Positions 15,555 through 27,231 of a stretch of 64,000 nt of DNA are shown piece after piece; position 1 is the first letter of the stretch; each line of letters begins with the position of its first letter. The notes beneath the pieces were generated by a model. It was not told the origin of the DNA and ran no database searches. It saw only the letters and a program-made list of their open reading frames with translations. This stretch comes from Fulvivirga sediminis. Lineage in GTDB: Bacteria > Bacteroidota > Bacteroidia > Cytophagales > Cyclobacteriaceae. The stretch spans positions 186,001 through 250,000 of the forward strand of contig NZ_JAESIY010000007.1 of NCBI RefSeq assembly GCF_016757215.1. Direction: 5' to 3'. Made by a program: the position numbers and the translations under genes.

Positions 15555-16626
15555 GATCTATTGTATATTGAGTTTCTATAGTCCTTTTCAAATTGGCTCC
15601 CAGCTCTTTTTGCCTTTCTCTGGTCAAGTTAAAAAACTGGTATAAGGTCTTTTTACAGTCATCTTCATTGCCAGGCTCGAATAGAAAACCATCCTGATGA
15701 TTGGTAATCACATCAGCCATTCCATCCACACGAGAGCCTAGAACAGGTATACCCAACGCTCCAGCTTCAAGTAGCACATTAGGCATTCCATCATAAAACG
15801 AAGGGATTACCATGGCATCGCAGCAAAGGTAATATTTCATTAACTCGTACCTATCATGAAAGGGAAGTATCGAATAAGTCAACTCTGCACTCTCCAATAA
15901 ATCTATAAGATGCTCCTCAGTTTCACCAATCAGAAGCAGATGAGCAGTATCTCTCCAGCTCGTGCGTTTCAGAGAATCCAAAAAGAAATCAAGGCCTTTT
16001 TTAGCTTTTAACTGACCAAATATCCCTAAAACAGTTTTATCGCCAGAGACATTTTGAGCTCTCCAATCTGCCGCAAATTGCCTTTCGCTATGCGTAGGCA
16101 ACCATTCATTCATATCTATTCCATTAGCTACAAATTTCGCATTAGGGTGACTCAACCATTTACTGATTTTATCAGCCTTGTCACTACTAACGGTACACAC
16201 CAGCTCAGACTGACGCAAAGCATCTTCAAGAATACCCCTTTTTCTTGGAGTGAATATACCAGCATCTAAGTCATTTCCCCTTATCAATGTGACCAGGCGC
16301 GTGTCTAGCCACTTGCTAAAAACAGGCGCTCCTGTCATAGAAATATATCCCCCAAAACATACAATGAAGTCAAATTTTGGCATCTTTTTGATATAATTCC
16401 AAGCGATATTAAGTACGTGAGCCTCGCTATTGGAAAAGGGGATAGAGGTATAGCTGCCGTTTTGCTGTTGATGCTTTTTAGATTTACCCTCCTTACTGGT
16501 AAAATGGATAATATCGATCTCCACTCCGGCTTGTCTTAATCCATTGACTATCCTATCGCAAGACTGAGCCATCCCTCCACGCTGTGGAGGATAGTTATCA
16601 GTAAGCCAAAGACACCTACTATTCAT
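15520..16626 (-). CDS. Glycosyltransferase family 4
   Basis: A 368-residue GT4 retaining glycosyltransferase. The N-terminal NYPPQRGGMAQSC is the acceptor-side loop with a GG. The donor site reads IPSFYDGMPNVLLEAGALGI, the E-x7-E motif with its first Glu replaced by Asp, and LGIFGQLKAKKGLDF is the usual strand/K-x-K region. ATG at 16626 is chosen over an in-frame TTG at 16650, which would put 8 unlikely residues before the first strand. It lies 13 bp after the upstream membrane-protein stop and overlaps the lipoprotein gene downstream. Sugar and acceptor are unknown. Confidence 0.9.
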   Translation of the reverse strand: MNSRCLWLTDNYPPQRGGMAQSCDRIVNGLRQAGVEIDIIHFTSKEGKSKKHQQQNGSYTSIPFSNSEAHVLNIAWNYIKKMPKFDFIVCFGGYISMTGAPVFSKWLDTRLVTLIRGNDLDAGIFTPRKRGILEDALRQSELVCTVSSDKADKISKWLSHPNAKFVANGIDMNEWLPTHSERQFAADWRAQNVSGDKTVLGIFGQLKAKKGLDFFLDSLKRTSWRDTAHLLLIGETEEHLIDLLESAELTYSILPFHDRYELMKYYLCCDAMVIPSFYDGMPNVLLEAGALGIPVLGSRVDGMADVITNHQDGFLFEPGNEDDCKKTLYQFFNLTRERQKELGANLKRTIETQYTIDHEIDNYKKHLL

Positions 16627-16639
16627 AACCGTTCGTTTT

Positions 16640-17722
16640 TTAACTATCAAAAGCTGTTACCGCATCATCATCCATAGCATAATCACCTGAGTCTGTATAC
16701 TCGAAGCTATCATAATCGTAGTCATCAAAACTACTATGGTACCACAGGTATGGAACCGCCATCATAGCAAAACTATCATCATAATCATCCTGACCATTTA
16801 CATTACCAGCAGTGGCTCTACTTTTAGAAGACTCCTGATTAGGCTCTGGCTCAGACACCGGATGCAAAGGCTCAAACTGACCATAAATAGCTTGCATAGT
16901 TTCCAAAAACTCCTTCACATTCAACACATGACCCTGACCTACTTTTTTAATTTTGATTTTTGATTTCGCCAAATAATCTCCATTGTGCTCTGTTATGGTG
17001 ATCCCAGCAAGAGGTGAATGCTTTAATCGGTATTCGCTTTTTGGTAGCGTTAATTTAATGAAGCAATAATGAACAAACTTCGTTTTGGACTTATATTTGG
17101 TTTTACCACTAGCAGACCGTTTACGCCAACTAAAGTCTTTAATATCATCAGCTATTACGAACTCCAACGTAGCACCATCTTGCATCACTAATTTAGCAAT
17201 AGCATACTTTGGAGAGTACATTTTCATATCTCTCCCTCTAACTTTACCTATTACTGGTTTTAATGCTTTTCGTGGATTCCTAAAGTCTAAATTGGCAGAT
17301 AATTTAGCCTCACCACCTGCTTTAGATTTAAGTACATTCAAAACTGGAATAAAGAATAACCTTAAGTAATCATTAACATCATTCTGCTGCAACTTATTTT
17401 TATATATGAGAAGTGCAGTGGCTATCCCGGCAAAACCAAAAATCAAATAAGCCGCTGATCCTCCGAAGAATGCTAATGAAAATATGGATAAGAAAGTAAC
17501 AACGTAAAAAATAATAGATAAAGTGAAAAGTCTATTTATCCTTTGATCATTGCGCTTGTCAAACTTGGATATTTTAGTTAGAAGGGAGAGCCATTTGTCT
17601 ATTTTCATAGTCGCACTCACTTTCTTTTCATTTACAAATGCCTGCTGAGCAGGAGAGAGGTTTTTATACTTTGCTTCGTATTTCGATTCTGCCACTGTTC
17701 TGTCTTTTCTTTGAGCTGCCAA
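16640..17722 (-). CDS. Membrane protein of unknown function
   Basis: A 360-residue protein with a charged N-terminal helix (1-55) and two adjacent hydrophobic segments (about 68-105; FTLSIIFYVVTFLSIFSLAFF and YLIFGFAGIATALLIY). A long soluble beta-rich domain (about 115-285) follows, ending in an acidic, Tyr/Asp-rich tail (DDYDYDSFEYTDSGDY). The family is not recognised. As first gene of the minus-strand group with its own promoter, it probably leads the GT4/lipoprotein/GT-like operon. The acidic tail may be low-complexity and disordered. Confidence 0.65.
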   Translation of the reverse strand: MAAQRKDRTVAESKYEAKYKNLSPAQQAFVNEKKVSATMKIDKWLSLLTKISKFDKRNDQRINRLFTLSIIFYVVTFLSIFSLAFFGGSAAYLIFGFAGIATALLIYKNKLQQNDVNDYLRLFFIPVLNVLKSKAGGEAKLSANLDFRNPRKALKPVIGKVRGRDMKMYSPKYAIAKLVMQDGATLEFVIADDIKDFSWRKRSASGKTKYKSKTKFVHYCFIKLTLPKSEYRLKHSPLAGITITEHNGDYLAKSKIKIKKVGQGHVLNVKEFLETMQAIYGQFEPLHPVSEPEPNQESSKSRATAGNVNGQDDYDDSFAMMAVPYLWYHSSFDDYDYDSFEYTDSGDYAMDDDAVTAFDS

Positions 17723-17791
17723 ATTAAAAAAAAATCATTTTACCAAGATAGGTTTTACGGAAAAGCTTAATGATCAGTGGCTTCAAAAAAA

Positions 17792-17822
17792 CAAAAATAC
17801 TGTAGATATATTAGCATGACAA
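17792..17822 (-). promoter_or_regulatory. Bacteroidota-type promoter for the minus-strand glycan operon
   Basis: On the minus strand TTG (17820-17822), 20 bp, then TATTTTTG (17792-17799), matching TTG/TAnnTTTG. It is 70 bp upstream of the membrane-protein start. Confidence 0.5.
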
Positions 17823-17946
17823 AACGGCTGAATATGACTTTAGAGCACTCTAAAAATTAGTCATACCCAATTACATATGCGCTCGTAACTTACCACATAA
17901 AAACCTTTTAGATTTACAATTAGAAAAGCCTTATGCCGTTTTTACA

Positions 17947-19101
17947 TTAAAAAACGAGTTTAAAAATATTATCGTAAATCATTGACAGACTGCGATTTAT
18001 GGAATTCCAATTATACTTACTAATAATTTTAGCAAAAGCATTCTCACTTAACTCAGTTCTCAGCTCTGGATAATCAACCATTAACCTGATGCATCGAGCC
18101 AAATCCGCCGGTCTCCCTGGCCTACATAGTTTCACTTCTTTATCAGCCTGAAGGATTTCTCTCACCACAGGCAGGTCACTTGCAACCACAGGTGTTTTAC
18201 AGGCCATGCTTTCAAATATCTTTAATGGGGAGCAGCCTTGCTCCAGATTACGACTGCATTCTGTGAGGGGAGCAACACTACATATGGCATGCTGTATTAT
18301 TTGATGAAGCTGATCTTTATGCAGTTGATACTTCCACACAATCTGATCACTTACTAATAGTTTTTCTGCCAGCTTTATAAAAGGTCTGGCAAATTTCGGT
18401 TTGTGAGAAGAGCATATTACCAGTTTTAATGATGGCTTATCCTGCAAATACTGCATGGCTTTGAGTAGTACATCCACACCTTGCCAGGGCTGCAAAGCAC
18501 CAAAGTACACTATATATTCAGGAGGTAAATCCGTTGGCCTATCCATTGCCACGGGTATATCAGCACCGTTAGACACAACATGAATTTTGTTAGCTAATAC
18601 CCTTCTCTTGATAAGATGGTTCTTAATAGTCTCTGAAGGGCATATGATCAATTGACATTTATGAAGACATTCACCTTCCAAGAGTTTAATTTTCTCTATG
18701 GTGCTTTCTCCAATGTAAGGGTAGCGACTGGCCAGCTCTATGCTGGGCAATCCATTCACTTCAAAGATACTGGTAATATGAGGTCTTTTTAAAATAGGAA
18801 TACCGCTCCAAATATCTCGGAAGTGACCTACTTCAAGTTGATGCTCTGATTCCAACAGATCATCAAGCCATTTCGAATATGCCTGCGCCCTTTTCAAGTA
18901 ATTAGACTCGTCCTGATCAAACTCAATATGATGCAAGCCCGGAGCCAAAGGCTTATCCGTATGCTGCTTAAGGGTCACTACTAAAGTTTTCAAAAACTTA
19001 GAAGCCATGAGCTCTGTTACTTTTTCAATATGAATAGCCGAACCCTTATAAGAAGGGTACGGATCAAAAGTGGCGAAGATGGCATTGCTTCCTGTTTGCA
19101 T
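17947..19101 (-). CDS. Glycosyltransferase family 4
   Basis: A 384-residue GT4-type enzyme. The N-terminal half has an acceptor-side YPSYKGSAIHIEKV loop; the C-terminal half has YIVYFGALQPWQGVDVLL and EQGCSPLKIFESMACKTPV, the E-x7-E-like donor nucleotide-sugar site, and ends in VREILQADKEVKLCRPGRPA. It lacks a signal or membrane segment. It sits upstream of the other minus-strand glycan genes but is separated from them by 224 bp and their promoter, so it is a separate transcript. The product glycan is not known. Confidence 0.88.
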   Translation of the reverse strand: MQTGSNAIFATFDPYPSYKGSAIHIEKVTELMASKFLKTLVVTLKQHTDKPLAPGLHHIEFDQDESNYLKRAQAYSKWLDDLLESEHQLEVGHFRDIWSGIPILKRPHITSIFEVNGLPSIELASRYPYIGESTIEKIKLLEGECLHKCQLIICPSETIKNHLIKRRVLANKIHVVSNGADIPVAMDRPTDLPPEYIVYFGALQPWQGVDVLLKAMQYLQDKPSLKLVICSSHKPKFARPFIKLAEKLLVSDQIVWKYQLHKDQLHQIIQHAICSVAPLTECSRNLEQGCSPLKIFESMACKTPVVASDLPVVREILQADKEVKLCRPGRPADLARCIRLMVDYPELRTELSENAFAKIISKYNWNSINRSLSMIYDNIFKLVF

Positions 19102-19291
19102 AACAGCGCAAAAGTAGAAGAAAATTATGGAAGGTTAAAGTAGTGCTTTAAATATGCCTTGCCGCATAATATGCTTTCATTGGACCATTCAATGCATATA
19201 ATTTTACTCTATATCAGCATAGGTTTTTTAAATTAAGAATACTGGCTTGCAGGTAGATAAATGAGTAATTTAACAGTATTAAATGAACTGA

Positions 19292-21586
<2,295 letters not shown>

Positions 21587-21608
21587 ACAAGTATTCATAA
21601 ATTTATAG

Positions 21609-21640
21609 ACAAAAGCACCTGTAAAAGGGTGCTTTTTTAG
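21609..21640 (+). terminator. Rho-independent terminator after katG
   Basis: AAAAGCACCTG, short loop, GGGTGCTTTTTTAG; 24 bp after the katG stop. Confidence 0.8.
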
Positions 21641-21690
21641 TTTACTCAAGTTAATAAAGTTGAGCTAATGGCAGCATGGTAACATTAACA

Positions 21691-22461
21691 TCATGAATCA
21701 GCCCATTTTTTAAAATGAGCTACTTTCTTTTTACTCATTATAATTTGATCATCGGTAGGGGGATCTACTTTAACCACCAGTCGGCCATTGAAGTAATTTT
21801 CAATTTCCTTGATAGCTTTCCGAGCCATTAAGTACTGCCTATTTACTCTATAAAATCTGGCAGGATCCAGCTCTTCTTCGAGTTGATCCAGATAGTAGTC
21901 CACCAAATACTCCTGACCTTCGTGAGATACTAAAAAGGTGCCCTTTTCTCTCACGTAGCAATAGGCCACTTCACTAACATCAAGCAAGAGCATTTTTTGT
22001 TTATAATTAACTAAAAAGCTGGATTTATAAGTTTTTGGAGAGAAGCTTTTTACAATGGCCTTGATCTCTTCCAGTTCATAGGTTTTAGATTTACTTTGTA
22101 GTTTTTGAAAATTGCGGATAGCATCATCAAAATCAGACCTCTCAATTGGCTTTACCAAATAATCGAGCCCATTCAGTTTAATAGCCTGCAGCACATAATG
22201 ATCATAAGATGAGGTAAAGATAATAGGCAAGTCAAACTCCACCTGATTAAAAATTTCAAAACTATTACCATCAGGCAGTTGAATGTCCATGAAAATAAGA
22301 TCTACTTGTGGGATACTTTTTAAGTAAGCAATAGCATCTTTCAATGATCCAAGAACTTTTGTCACCTGAAAGTCTGCCAGGTGACACTCTTGCATTACAT
22401 TTTCCAAATGTTTGAGGTCTTCCTCCTTATCTTCAACTATGATTACTCTTAGTGAATTCAT
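21691..22461 (-). CDS. LytTR-family response regulator
   Basis: A 256-residue two-component regulator. The receiver domain (1-125) has the acidic pocket VIIVEDKEED (E10, D11), phospho-acceptor Asp59 in IFMDIQLPDG and the conserved Lys in DYLVKPIE. The C-terminal LytTR domain (about 150-250) has FLVNYKQKMLLLDVSEVAYC and RFYRVNRQYLMARKAI, which contacts DNA through beta strands. The gene starts 5 bp after the TPR histidine kinase stop, so it is the cognate regulator of that kinase. Targets unknown. Confidence 0.95.
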   Translation of the reverse strand: MNSLRVIIVEDKEEDLKHLENVMQECHLADFQVTKVLGSLKDAIAYLKSIPQVDLIFMDIQLPDGNSFEIFNQVEFDLPIIFTSSYDHYVLQAIKLNGLDYLVKPIERSDFDDAIRNFQKLQSKSKTYELEEIKAIVKSFSPKTYKSSFLVNYKQKMLLLDVSEVAYCYVREKGTFLVSHEGQEYLVDYYLDQLEEELDPARFYRVNRQYLMARKAIKEIENYFNGRLVVKVDPPTDDQIIMSKKKVAHFKKWADS

Positions 22462-22466
22462 TCCAA

Positions 22467-24974
22467 TTATATAGATTTAGGTGTTCCTTCTGGCATTTCT
22501 TGTATAAAGGTAACCTTTATTGTTGTTCCAACTCCAACCTGGCTCTGAATTAACAATTCACCGTTGTTTCTATTAGCAAACTCTCTGATCAATCGCATTC
22601 CAAGACCAACGCCTCTCTCATTTTGTGTACCCCTTAACGGTGCGGCATCAAACTCATTAATTTTCTTTAATTGATCTTCACTCATCCCTATACCTTCGTC
22701 TCTCACTTCAATCACTATCTTATTATCAGCGGTATAACTGTTAATAAAAATATTATTACCCTGCTTAGTAAATTTGATAGCATTATAGATAATGTTCCTA
22801 AAAATAGTTTTAACTCCATTTTCAGTGCCTTTTATGAAAAGATCAGGCTGTGTTTCAAAATGAAGCAATATATTTTTACTATCAGCTGTACCTTTGAAGA
22901 GTTCAATTAGCTCTATTATTAGGTTATTAACATTGATGACGGTTTTGTACTTTGATAGGCTAAACTCTTTATCTATTGACCAATGCAGTAGATTATCAAG
23001 CAAATGAAGTGTATTCTGCGAAGACCTTTTCATATTTATCCCGAGATCTTCAATTTTCTCTATTTTTCCATGTCTGGCAAAATGAAGCAGCAAGCCAGAG
23101 ATGCTTATATATTCAAGCAAAAACCCTCTTAAATCATGAGAAATAATAGAAAAATACTTACTATTTACGGCTAAAGCCTCATCCAGCACCTCTTTCTGCC
23201 TGTACAACAACTTGTTTTTCTTCTGCCTGTTATAAAGTAAATACGCCATTAACCCTAACACCAGCACTGATAAGATCAACACCAGAATCATCCATTGTTT
23301 TTTTATTTTTTCCTGAGATAACTCTGTTTCATAAGCAAGCTGCTCCCTTTGCCTTACAAAAGCAAGCGAATCCTTTTCCTTTTGAAAAGCATATTTCGCC
23401 TCTATTCGACTAGTTTTTCTAATAACATCCTGATTAGAAATACTATCTTTCAGAGCTAAATGAGTAATCAGTTCTTTATAAGCGCTCTTATGATCTCCAA
23501 GTGCTGAGTAGACCTGAGAAAGTAAGAGCCGACCATTATTTTCCAGATCTTTAAGGTTATTTTCATTCGCATATTGCAAGCTTTTAAGTAAATGCTTCTT
23601 AGATTCTCTATACAAACCTTTTTTATAATAATATGAACCTAATTTGCCTTCCAGCTCTGCCTTCATATATAATGACTTTATTTCACGAGCTAATAGCATG
23701 GCTTCGTCTATGATTACTTTGGCAGAATCAAGATTTCCCGTAGTGAGATAGAGCTTACTCATATTTATAAAGGTGCTTATCATTTTCCCTTTATTGCCAA
23801 TATTTAAATTTTTTGATAAGGCATTTTGATAGGCCGCCTTAGCCTTGTCATACTCCTTAGCTTCACTGTATAGCTCACCAATAGAATTATAGACAGAAGC
23901 TTGACCATCAACATCACCAATAGCTTCTCTGATGACTAGAGATTTTTGATAGTAATTGTAGGCTGTGGAATCATCTCTCCAATCTTTAAAAAGCAAACCC
24001 AAATTATAATAACTAGTACCCAGGCCTGTCGAGTCATTAAGCTCTGACCTAATAGCCACAGCCCGTAAATAATATTCAAGAGATTCTGGGTAATCAGCTT
24101 TTTCATGGGCTATAATGCCCAGATTAGCCAGGCAGAAAGCCATAGTTCTCTTATTATTCATCTCGGCAGAGAGTTCGTAGGAGAGATGAAAAGCTTCAAT
24201 CGCATCATCATAATCACCTAGCCGCCAGTCCGCTAGCCCCAGGTTGTTCAATGCTGCGGCATGGTAGGACTTGTTATTAATTCTTTTTGATATAGCGGCA
24301 GCTGTGCTAAAATAACTTCTGGCCAGTTGATAATTCCCTTGAGTATAATAAACACCACCAATATTGATCATGCCGGCAGCCATACCTAGAGAATCAGCAT
24401 TCTGCCTTCGTTGGTTCAAGCCTAATTCATAATAAAATATAGCGGAATCTATTCGGCTAGAATGATAAAAGCTAACTCCTTTGTTATTAAAAATAGAAGC
24501 CATAATGGTAGAGTCTCTAATTTCTTCAGCCAATGCAAGTGCCTTGTTTAGCACACTCAATGCCTGATCATAGCTCCCTACTTTATTAAATAGATCTCCC
24601 TTTTTATTATGCGAGAGTATTACGCCTAATGTAAACTGCTTATCTGTGGATTTTTGTAAGAGCTCATCACATATTTGCATTGCCCTTTCAATATCACCTG
24701 ATTTCTGATAATATTTAGTAAGCAACAGCTTTGCATTCACCAGCCCAAGTAGGTCACCTTCATCTGTGGCAAGTGCAATAGATTGTTGATTATAAAAAGT
24801 GAATTTATTGTTATCATTTCCCAGGTAGTGTTCCGAAATATTATTCAATAATTCAATATGATGAGAAGGAGATAAGGTATCTTGACTCAATAACTCTTGA
24901 ATGGAATCTATTTCCGATTGCCCATAAATTTTGATGGTACAAAAGAAAAGGAATACGAAAAGGAGTCCTCTCAT
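22467..24974 (-). CDS. TPR-repeat sensor histidine kinase
   Basis: An 835-residue protein with a signal peptide (1-18), many tetratricopeptide repeats from about 30 to 520 (A-x-x-N-x-G-x-x-Y pattern, for example ALNNLGLADWRLGDYDDAIE), one transmembrane segment (about 565-585; ILVLILSVLVLGLMAYLL) and a cytoplasmic kinase core. The core has ISHDLRG (phospho-acceptor His in a HisKA-like helix), IFRNIIYNAIKFT (N-box), VRDEGIGMSE (G1) and GVGLGMRLIREF (G2). This periplasmic TPR sensor layout is common in Bacteroidota and usually pairs with LytTR regulators, here encoded 5 bp downstream. The signal is unknown. Confidence 0.93.
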   Translation of the reverse strand: MRGLLFVFLFFCTIKIYGQSEIDSIQELLSQDTLSPSHHIELLNNISEHYLGNDNNKFTFYNQQSIALATDEGDLLGLVNAKLLLTKYYQKSGDIERAMQICDELLQKSTDKQFTLGVILSHNKKGDLFNKVGSYDQALSVLNKALALAEEIRDSTIMASIFNNKGVSFYHSSRIDSAIFYYELGLNQRRQNADSLGMAAGMINIGGVYYTQGNYQLARSYFSTAAAISKRINNKSYHAAALNNLGLADWRLGDYDDAIEAFHLSYELSAEMNNKRTMAFCLANLGIIAHEKADYPESLEYYLRAVAIRSELNDSTGLGTSYYNLGLLFKDWRDDSTAYNYYQKSLVIREAIGDVDGQASVYNSIGELYSEAKEYDKAKAAYQNALSKNLNIGNKGKMISTFINMSKLYLTTGNLDSAKVIIDEAMLLAREIKSLYMKAELEGKLGSYYYKKGLYRESKKHLLKSLQYANENNLKDLENNGRLLLSQVYSALGDHKSAYKELITHLALKDSISNQDVIRKTSRIEAKYAFQKEKDSLAFVRQREQLAYETELSQEKIKKQWMILVLILSVLVLGLMAYLLYNRQKKNKLLYRQKEVLDEALAVNSKYFSIISHDLRGFLLEYISISGLLLHFARHGKIEKIEDLGINMKRSSQNTLHLLDNLLHWSIDKEFSLSKYKTVINVNNLIIELIELFKGTADSKNILLHFETQPDLFIKGTENGVKTIFRNIIYNAIKFTKQGNNIFINSYTADNKIVIEVRDEGIGMSEDQLKKINEFDAAPLRGTQNERGVGLGMRLIREFANRNNGELLIQSQVGVGTTIKVTFIQEMPEGTPKSI

Positions 24975-25228
24975 TTGATTTACAGAATGTTAAAAAAAAT
25001 GATCACAAAATATTAAGGCAATACCTTTCAAATTTAACTAAGCAAAGGTGTTTTTCTAAAGTTTCACCGAAAAATGTATGGTTCTAAAGTACTCTAACAT
25101 GAGTTAATTCAGTCCGTATATGGAGACTTCAGACACCAAAGTATCAGCTTCAGCATAATTCTCCTTCCTCTACGCTAATATCCTCACTACATTAGCTCTG
25201 CCAGTCTAATAGAAATTTATATAAGGAA

Positions 25229-27007
25229 ATGACAGAGTACTTTGATACAATTGATAAAAGCCATTTGCAGAACACTATCAAATATTCTCAATTAATAGAT
25301 AGTGAATACCTGACAAAGAAACACTCTTATCCAACCAAGCCGGTAACCCAATATACCAAAAGTGGCCGTATTAACATAGCCTATCAAGTAATCGGATCCG
25401 GATCTATTGACTTGGTGTATATACCCGGATGGGTATCTAACATAGATTGTATGTGGTCATGCCCGGAACTGGTTGATTTTTTTTCTGAGTTAGGCAAAAT
25501 ATTTAGAGTCATTCTGTTTGATAAGCGCGGAACCGGACTTTCTGATAGAGTAGTGGAACTATCTACTCTGGAAGAACGAATGGATGATATCAGAGCTGTA
25601 ATGGATGCCATAAATTCTGAAAAAGCTGTGCTATTTGGGCATTCTGAAGGAGGTTCTGTTTCAGCATTGTTTGCAGCCACATATCCTCACAGAACCATTG
25701 CTTTAATCACTTTTGGTGTTTTTGCTAAGCGCAGATATGCTCCTGAATATCCTTGGGCACCCACAGATCAAGAAAGGCAGCGAGTTTATGATATGATAGA
25801 AAAAAGCTGGGGTAGCACAGGTATGTATTTGGAATCTTTAGCTCCATCTAAAGCTGAGGATAAAAACTTTATGGATTGGTTAGCTAGCTATTTCCGTTCA
25901 GGAGCCAGCCCCAGTGCTGCCATGGTATTAACCAAAATGAATACGGAAGTAGACATTATAGATATTTTAGGAAGCATCAAAGTACCCACATTACTGATGC
26001 AACGCACCAATGATATTGACGTAAAAATAGAAGAAGGAAGATTTATTGCAGAGCGTATTCAAGATTCAAAGTTTGTAGAATTCGAAGGAGAAGATCATCT
26101 TTTTTGGGCTGGCAACACCGAGGAAATTCTCAATGAAATGACTTCCTTTGTTACCAGCATAAATCAGATAGAAACCTACCAAGAAAGGCTATTCACAATA
26201 GTGGCCGCCAGAATTATTTCTACTGAAGAGTCAAAGCCAGAAACTAAGCTGACAATAAGAAAGCTGGTAGAACAGTATCGAGGTAAAATAATAGAACACA
26301 ACAATGACACATTGGTAGCACTCTTTGAGGGACCCAGTAAAGCCGCCCACTGTAGTATTGATATGTCTGAGGCTACAAAGCTACTGAACACAAAGCTGGC
26401 TATTGGCATTTTCATAAAAGAGACCGCTGTAAATCAGACCAATTTTATCGCTGATGATACACAAACTTTCATTAAGGCAATGCTGAAAGAGGCATTACCT
26501 AACCAAATCCTGATTACTCAGTCAGTAAAATTCTTACTTTCTGGCGCTGGCCTTAGTTTCACTCCCTCTGTAAATATTATACAATTAGCAGGTCACACTC
26601 ATCCTTTGTATATTATTATTGATCATGTGGCTTCTGGCACTACATATACCGAAACGAATAAGACTACCCTTCAAAATGAATCATTGCTTGAAAATGTTCT
26701 CCAGAGTATAGATACTAACTTAAACAATGAACAGTTCGGATTAGAAATGCTCTGTCGTGAAGTTTGTATTAGTGAAAGACAATTACAAAGAAAGTTGAAA
26801 GCCATTACTAATAAGTCTCCCAATCAACTGATATGTTCTGTGAGATTGTACAGAGCCAAAGAGTTAATGTTATTAAAAAAATATAATATTGCTGAAATAG
26901 CTTATAAAACTGGCTTCTCCAATCCCTCTTATTTTTCAAAATGCTTTAAAAAGGAATTTGGAATGTCTCCATCAGATTTACAAGGTGCTACCAAATTAAA
27001 GCAGTAG
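25229..27007 (+). CDS. Alpha/beta-hydrolase, cyclase-like and AraC fusion protein
   Basis: A 592-residue protein with three parts. Residues 40-310 form an alpha/beta hydrolase very like those fused to mycobacterial class III adenylate cyclases (YIPGWVSNIDCMWSCPEL, LFDKRGTGLSDRV); the nucleophile is Ser139 in FGHSEGGS and the His about 290 in EGEDHLFW. Residues about 318-465 align with a class III cyclase domain that looks inactive, because the first metal-binding Asp position reads Arg in IVAARIISTEE. Residues about 490-590 are an AraC HTH (FGLEMLCREVCISERQLQRK ... IAEIAYKTGFSNPSYFSKCF). Probably a ligand-sensing transcription factor that reuses an enzyme-cyclase module. Confidence 0.8.
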   Translation: MTEYFDTIDKSHLQNTIKYSQLIDSEYLTKKHSYPTKPVTQYTKSGRINIAYQVIGSGSIDLVYIPGWVSNIDCMWSCPELVDFFSELGKIFRVILFDKRGTGLSDRVVELSTLEERMDDIRAVMDAINSEKAVLFGHSEGGSVSALFAATYPHRTIALITFGVFAKRRYAPEYPWAPTDQERQRVYDMIEKSWGSTGMYLESLAPSKAEDKNFMDWLASYFRSGASPSAAMVLTKMNTEVDIIDILGSIKVPTLLMQRTNDIDVKIEEGRFIAERIQDSKFVEFEGEDHLFWAGNTEEILNEMTSFVTSINQIETYQERLFTIVAARIISTEESKPETKLTIRKLVEQYRGKIIEHNNDTLVALFEGPSKAAHCSIDMSEATKLLNTKLAIGIFIKETAVNQTNFIADDTQTFIKAMLKEALPNQILITQSVKFLLSGAGLSFTPSVNIIQLAGHTHPLYIIIDHVASGTTYTETNKTTLQNESLLENVLQSIDTNLNNEQFGLEMLCREVCISERQLQRKLKAITNKSPNQLICSVRLYRAKELMLLKKYNIAEIAYKTGFSNPSYFSKCFKKEFGMSPSDLQGATKLKQ

Positions 27008-27200
27008 GCTATTTTTTAACTTTTTTAACCTTATCGTACTAATACTAGAATCAACGCCATTCATATTCAAAGGATCTGAAGACCATAAACAATGAGATTA
27101 ATAATACCGGCACCGGCATTTTTGGGCTAAGAAAGTGGAGATAAGTTTTAATTGGAATAATCCTTAAGCTATATATCATCCATTAAACCGCCAAAATCTT

Positions 27201-27208
27201 TAGCTTTG
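27201..27208 (+). promoter_or_regulatory. Candidate -7 element before the helicase gene
   Basis: TAGCTTTG, 23 bp before the start at 27232. No TTG at the right distance. Confidence 0.4.
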
Positions 27209-27231
27209 TAGTTTGCCAAAAAGAGAATATC

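Noticed and set aside
25229-27007. Nucleotide-second-messenger defense system (CBASS-like)
   Set aside because: The cyclase-like part is of the class III adenylate cyclase type and seems inactive; there is no CD-NTase or effector pair.
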